Source: JABFSM01 sp052389555 (GTDB lineage: Bacteria; Gemmatimonadota; Gemmatimonadetes; Gemmatimonadales; GWC2-71-9). From it: DNA of 27,858 nt. Location of the stretch: NCBI GenBank assembly GCA_052389555.1, contig JBQTHV010000151.1, positions 1 through 27,858 on the forward strand, read 5' to 3'. The notes below the pieces were generated by a model. That model had not been told where the DNA came from. It saw nothing but the letters and a program-made list of their open reading frames with translations, and made no database searches. Below are positions 26,354 to 27,858 of the stretch, in pieces (position 1 is the stretch's first letter; each line of letters begins with the position of its first letter). The translations under genes and the position numbers were made by a program.

Positions 26354-27858
26354 ATGCGCCTCCGACTGCTTCCCGTCGCTCCCGTTTTCGGTGCCGTCTT
26401 CTGCTCGGCGCCGGCCGCCCAACCCCCTTCCGGCCCGGCTCCGGCGGCCAAGCCGACGCTGGTCGTGCTCCTTACCGTGGATCAGCTCCGGGAAGACTAC
26501 CTCGAGCGGTGGAAGGGCCAGTTCACCGGCGGGTTCCGGCTGCTGCTGGATAGCGGCGCGGTCTTCACCAACGCGCATCAGGATCATGCGGTCACCGAGA
26601 CCGCCCCCGGCCATGCGACGCTCCTCTCCGGCCGATTCCCCCGGAGCACCGGCATCACCCGTAACGCCGCCGGCGTGCAGGATCTCAACGCACCGCTTAT
26701 CGGAGTAGCCGGCACCGGCGCGTCTCCGATGCGCTTCCGCGGCACGACCCTGGTCGATTGGCTCGCGGCCGCGGATGCGCGTACGCGCGCGCTATCGGTC
26801 TCGGTCAAGGATCGCGGCGCCATCCTGCCGATCGGGCGCTCGAAGCAGCCGGTGTTCTGGTTCGCGGGCGGCACCTTCACGACGAGTGTGTATTACGGTG
26901 ACTCGCTGCCCGCCTGGGTCCGCGAGTTCAATGCCCGCAAGCTGCCGGAGCGGAATGCAGGACGGGTGTGGGATCTGTTGCTGCCGGCTTCGAGCTATCC
27001 CGAGCCGGACAGCGTACCGATCGAGAACAACGGTCGCACGATTACCCTGCCCAAAGTGGTCCCGGCGGATTCGCAGGCCTCGGCGCGGGTACTGCCGGCC
27101 TTCCCGTTCATGGAGGAAGTGCTGGTTGCGTTCGCGCTGGATGGGGTGAATCGACTTGGACTTGGCGCGGGGCCCGAAACCGATGTCCTGGCGGTCTCAT
27201 TCTCCAGCACCGACTACATCGGCCACGCGTACGGCCCAGATTCGCGGGAAGTTCACGATCAGATTCTGCGGCTCGACCGGCAGGTCGGAGTGTTGCTCGA
27301 TTCGCTCTTCAAGCTGCGGAATCGCGCCAACGTGGTTGTGACGCTCACCGGCGACCACGGGGTGACGCCGTACCCCGAGCTGTCGCGCAACCGGTATCGG
27401 ACGCCTCCCCAGCGGGTTAACGTCTTTCCGGCCGTCGCCGCGGCGCGGGCCGTATTGCGAGCGGGCGGCGCGGATACGCTCGCGGCCGACCCGGAGAGCG
27501 GCGCCTTGCTGATCGATCGGTCGCGACCGGGCGTCACCCCGGCGCTCGTGAATGCCGCCGCCGACAGCTTCGTGGCGGTCGCCCGGCGGATTCCCGGGGT
27601 GCTGCGGGCGGAGCGGTTCGGCACGCTGGCTCGCGCCGACCTGGGCAAGGACGCCATCGCGCGGCGCTGGGTGCAGATGTTTCCGCCCGATGTGCCGGTC
27701 GAAGCGGTGGTGGTGCTGACGCCGGGGAGTTACTGGGATCCGGTCAACTACGTCCTGCATGGGCAGCCGCACGACGACGACACCCACGTCCCCATCGTGT
27801 TCTACGGCACGGCGTTCAAGCGGGGAACCTACCGCGAGTTTGCCCGCACGGTCGATAT
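26354..27858 (+). CDS. PafA-like alkaline phosphatase / type I phosphodiesterase (partial)
   Basis: The frame from ATG 26354 is open to the window end, 501 codons, so the C-terminus is missing. A short signal-like start (RLRLLPVAPVFGAVFCSAPA) suggests export. The metal-dependent phosphatase motifs are in order: LTVDQLREDYL with Asp43, TETAPGHATLLSG with nucleophile Thr83, SFSSTDYIGHAYGPDS near 283-298, TGDHG near 333-337 and DDDTHVPIVFYG near 476-487. This set matches the PafA-type alkaline phosphatases, which release phosphate from monoesters in the periplasm. A GTG at 26348 is an alternative start. A phosphodiesterase role is possible. Confidence 0.9.
   Translation, partial: MRLRLLPVAPVFGAVFCSAPAAQPPSGPAPAAKPTLVVLLTVDQLREDYLERWKGQFTGGFRLLLDSGAVFTNAHQDHAVTETAPGHATLLSGRFPRSTGITRNAAGVQDLNAPLIGVAGTGASPMRFRGTTLVDWLAAADARTRALSVSVKDRGAILPIGRSKQPVFWFAGGTFTTSVYYGDSLPAWVREFNARKLPERNAGRVWDLLLPASSYPEPDSVPIENNGRTITLPKVVPADSQASARVLPAFPFMEEVLVAFALDGVNRLGLGAGPETDVLAVSFSSTDYIGHAYGPDSREVHDQILRLDRQVGVLLDSLFKLRNRANVVVTLTGDHGVTPYPELSRNRYRTPPQRVNVFPAVAAARAVLRAGGADTLAADPESGALLIDRSRPGVTPALVNAAADSFVAVARRIPGVLRAERFGTLARADLGKDAIARRWVQMFPPDVPVEAVVVLTPGSYWDPVNYVLHGQPHDDDTHVPIVFYGTAFKRGTYREFARTVD

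Overview
The window is high-GC bacterial DNA, by eye about two thirds G+C. It is packed with short operons, many joined by 4-base start/stop overlaps. Gene content suggests a soil- or sediment-type Gemmatimonadota or close relative. The clues are lipoprotein beta-propellers, M16 peptidases, serine hydrolases, several DinB-fold proteins, a secreted GMC dehydrogenase pair and many small secreted or membrane proteins of unknown role. That assignment is an inference from gene style; there is no rRNA or marker gene here. I saw no tRNA, rRNA, CRISPR array, integrase or transposase.

Layout. Positions 1-1917: tail of a cyclophilin-like isomerase, mug (mismatch uracil-DNA glycosylase) and two membrane proteins. 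1997-5938: a DinB-fold protein, a small membrane protein, a DUF457 membrane hydrolase-like protein, a membrane-anchored pseudopilin-like protein, msrB, a DUF2071 protein and a small membrane protein. 5973-7299: a tightly overlapped osmC, 50-residue protein and DUF4344 metallopeptidase operon. 7472-10786: a lipoprotein, a frameshifted small gene, a 62-residue protein, a methyltransferase that seems to start at CTG, a deleted gamma-glutamylcyclotransferase, a secreted protein and a YfiT-like protein. 11050-13789: a hybrid sensor kinase that has lost its phospho-transfer residues, and a propeller lipoprotein. 13908-16271: a shortened LOG-like protein overlapping pnuC, convergent with an amino acid permease. 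16354-19704: a small protein with a probable leaderless promoter, a GMC oxidoreductase with its Tat-exported small subunit, and a DUF433 fusion. 19751-27858: an M16 peptidase, a frameshifted serine hydrolase, another DinB-fold protein, a CotH-like secreted protein on the minus strand, and the first 501 codons of a PafA-like phosphatase.

The most striking structure lies between the genes. Many junctions carry short tandem arrays with a 7-base, sometimes 8-base, unit. The units differ from place to place, but nearly all contain one stop codon. Because 7 and 8 are not multiples of 3, three units place a stop in all three frames of one strand. Several genes take their own stop codon and last few residues from such an array, and convergent genes each have an array facing the right way. 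One array sits in frame inside the permease gene, as six stop-free heptamers totalling 42 bases. A second dispersed element, built on a GGATTACAC unit with CCCAC/GTGGG ends, occurs three times, once inside the coding region of the Tat-exported subunit.

Several genes look broken or shortened: the glutamylcyclotransferase, the serine hydrolase, the 7997 gene and the LOG-like gene. These may reflect real decay, but single-base shifts could also be assembly or read errors.
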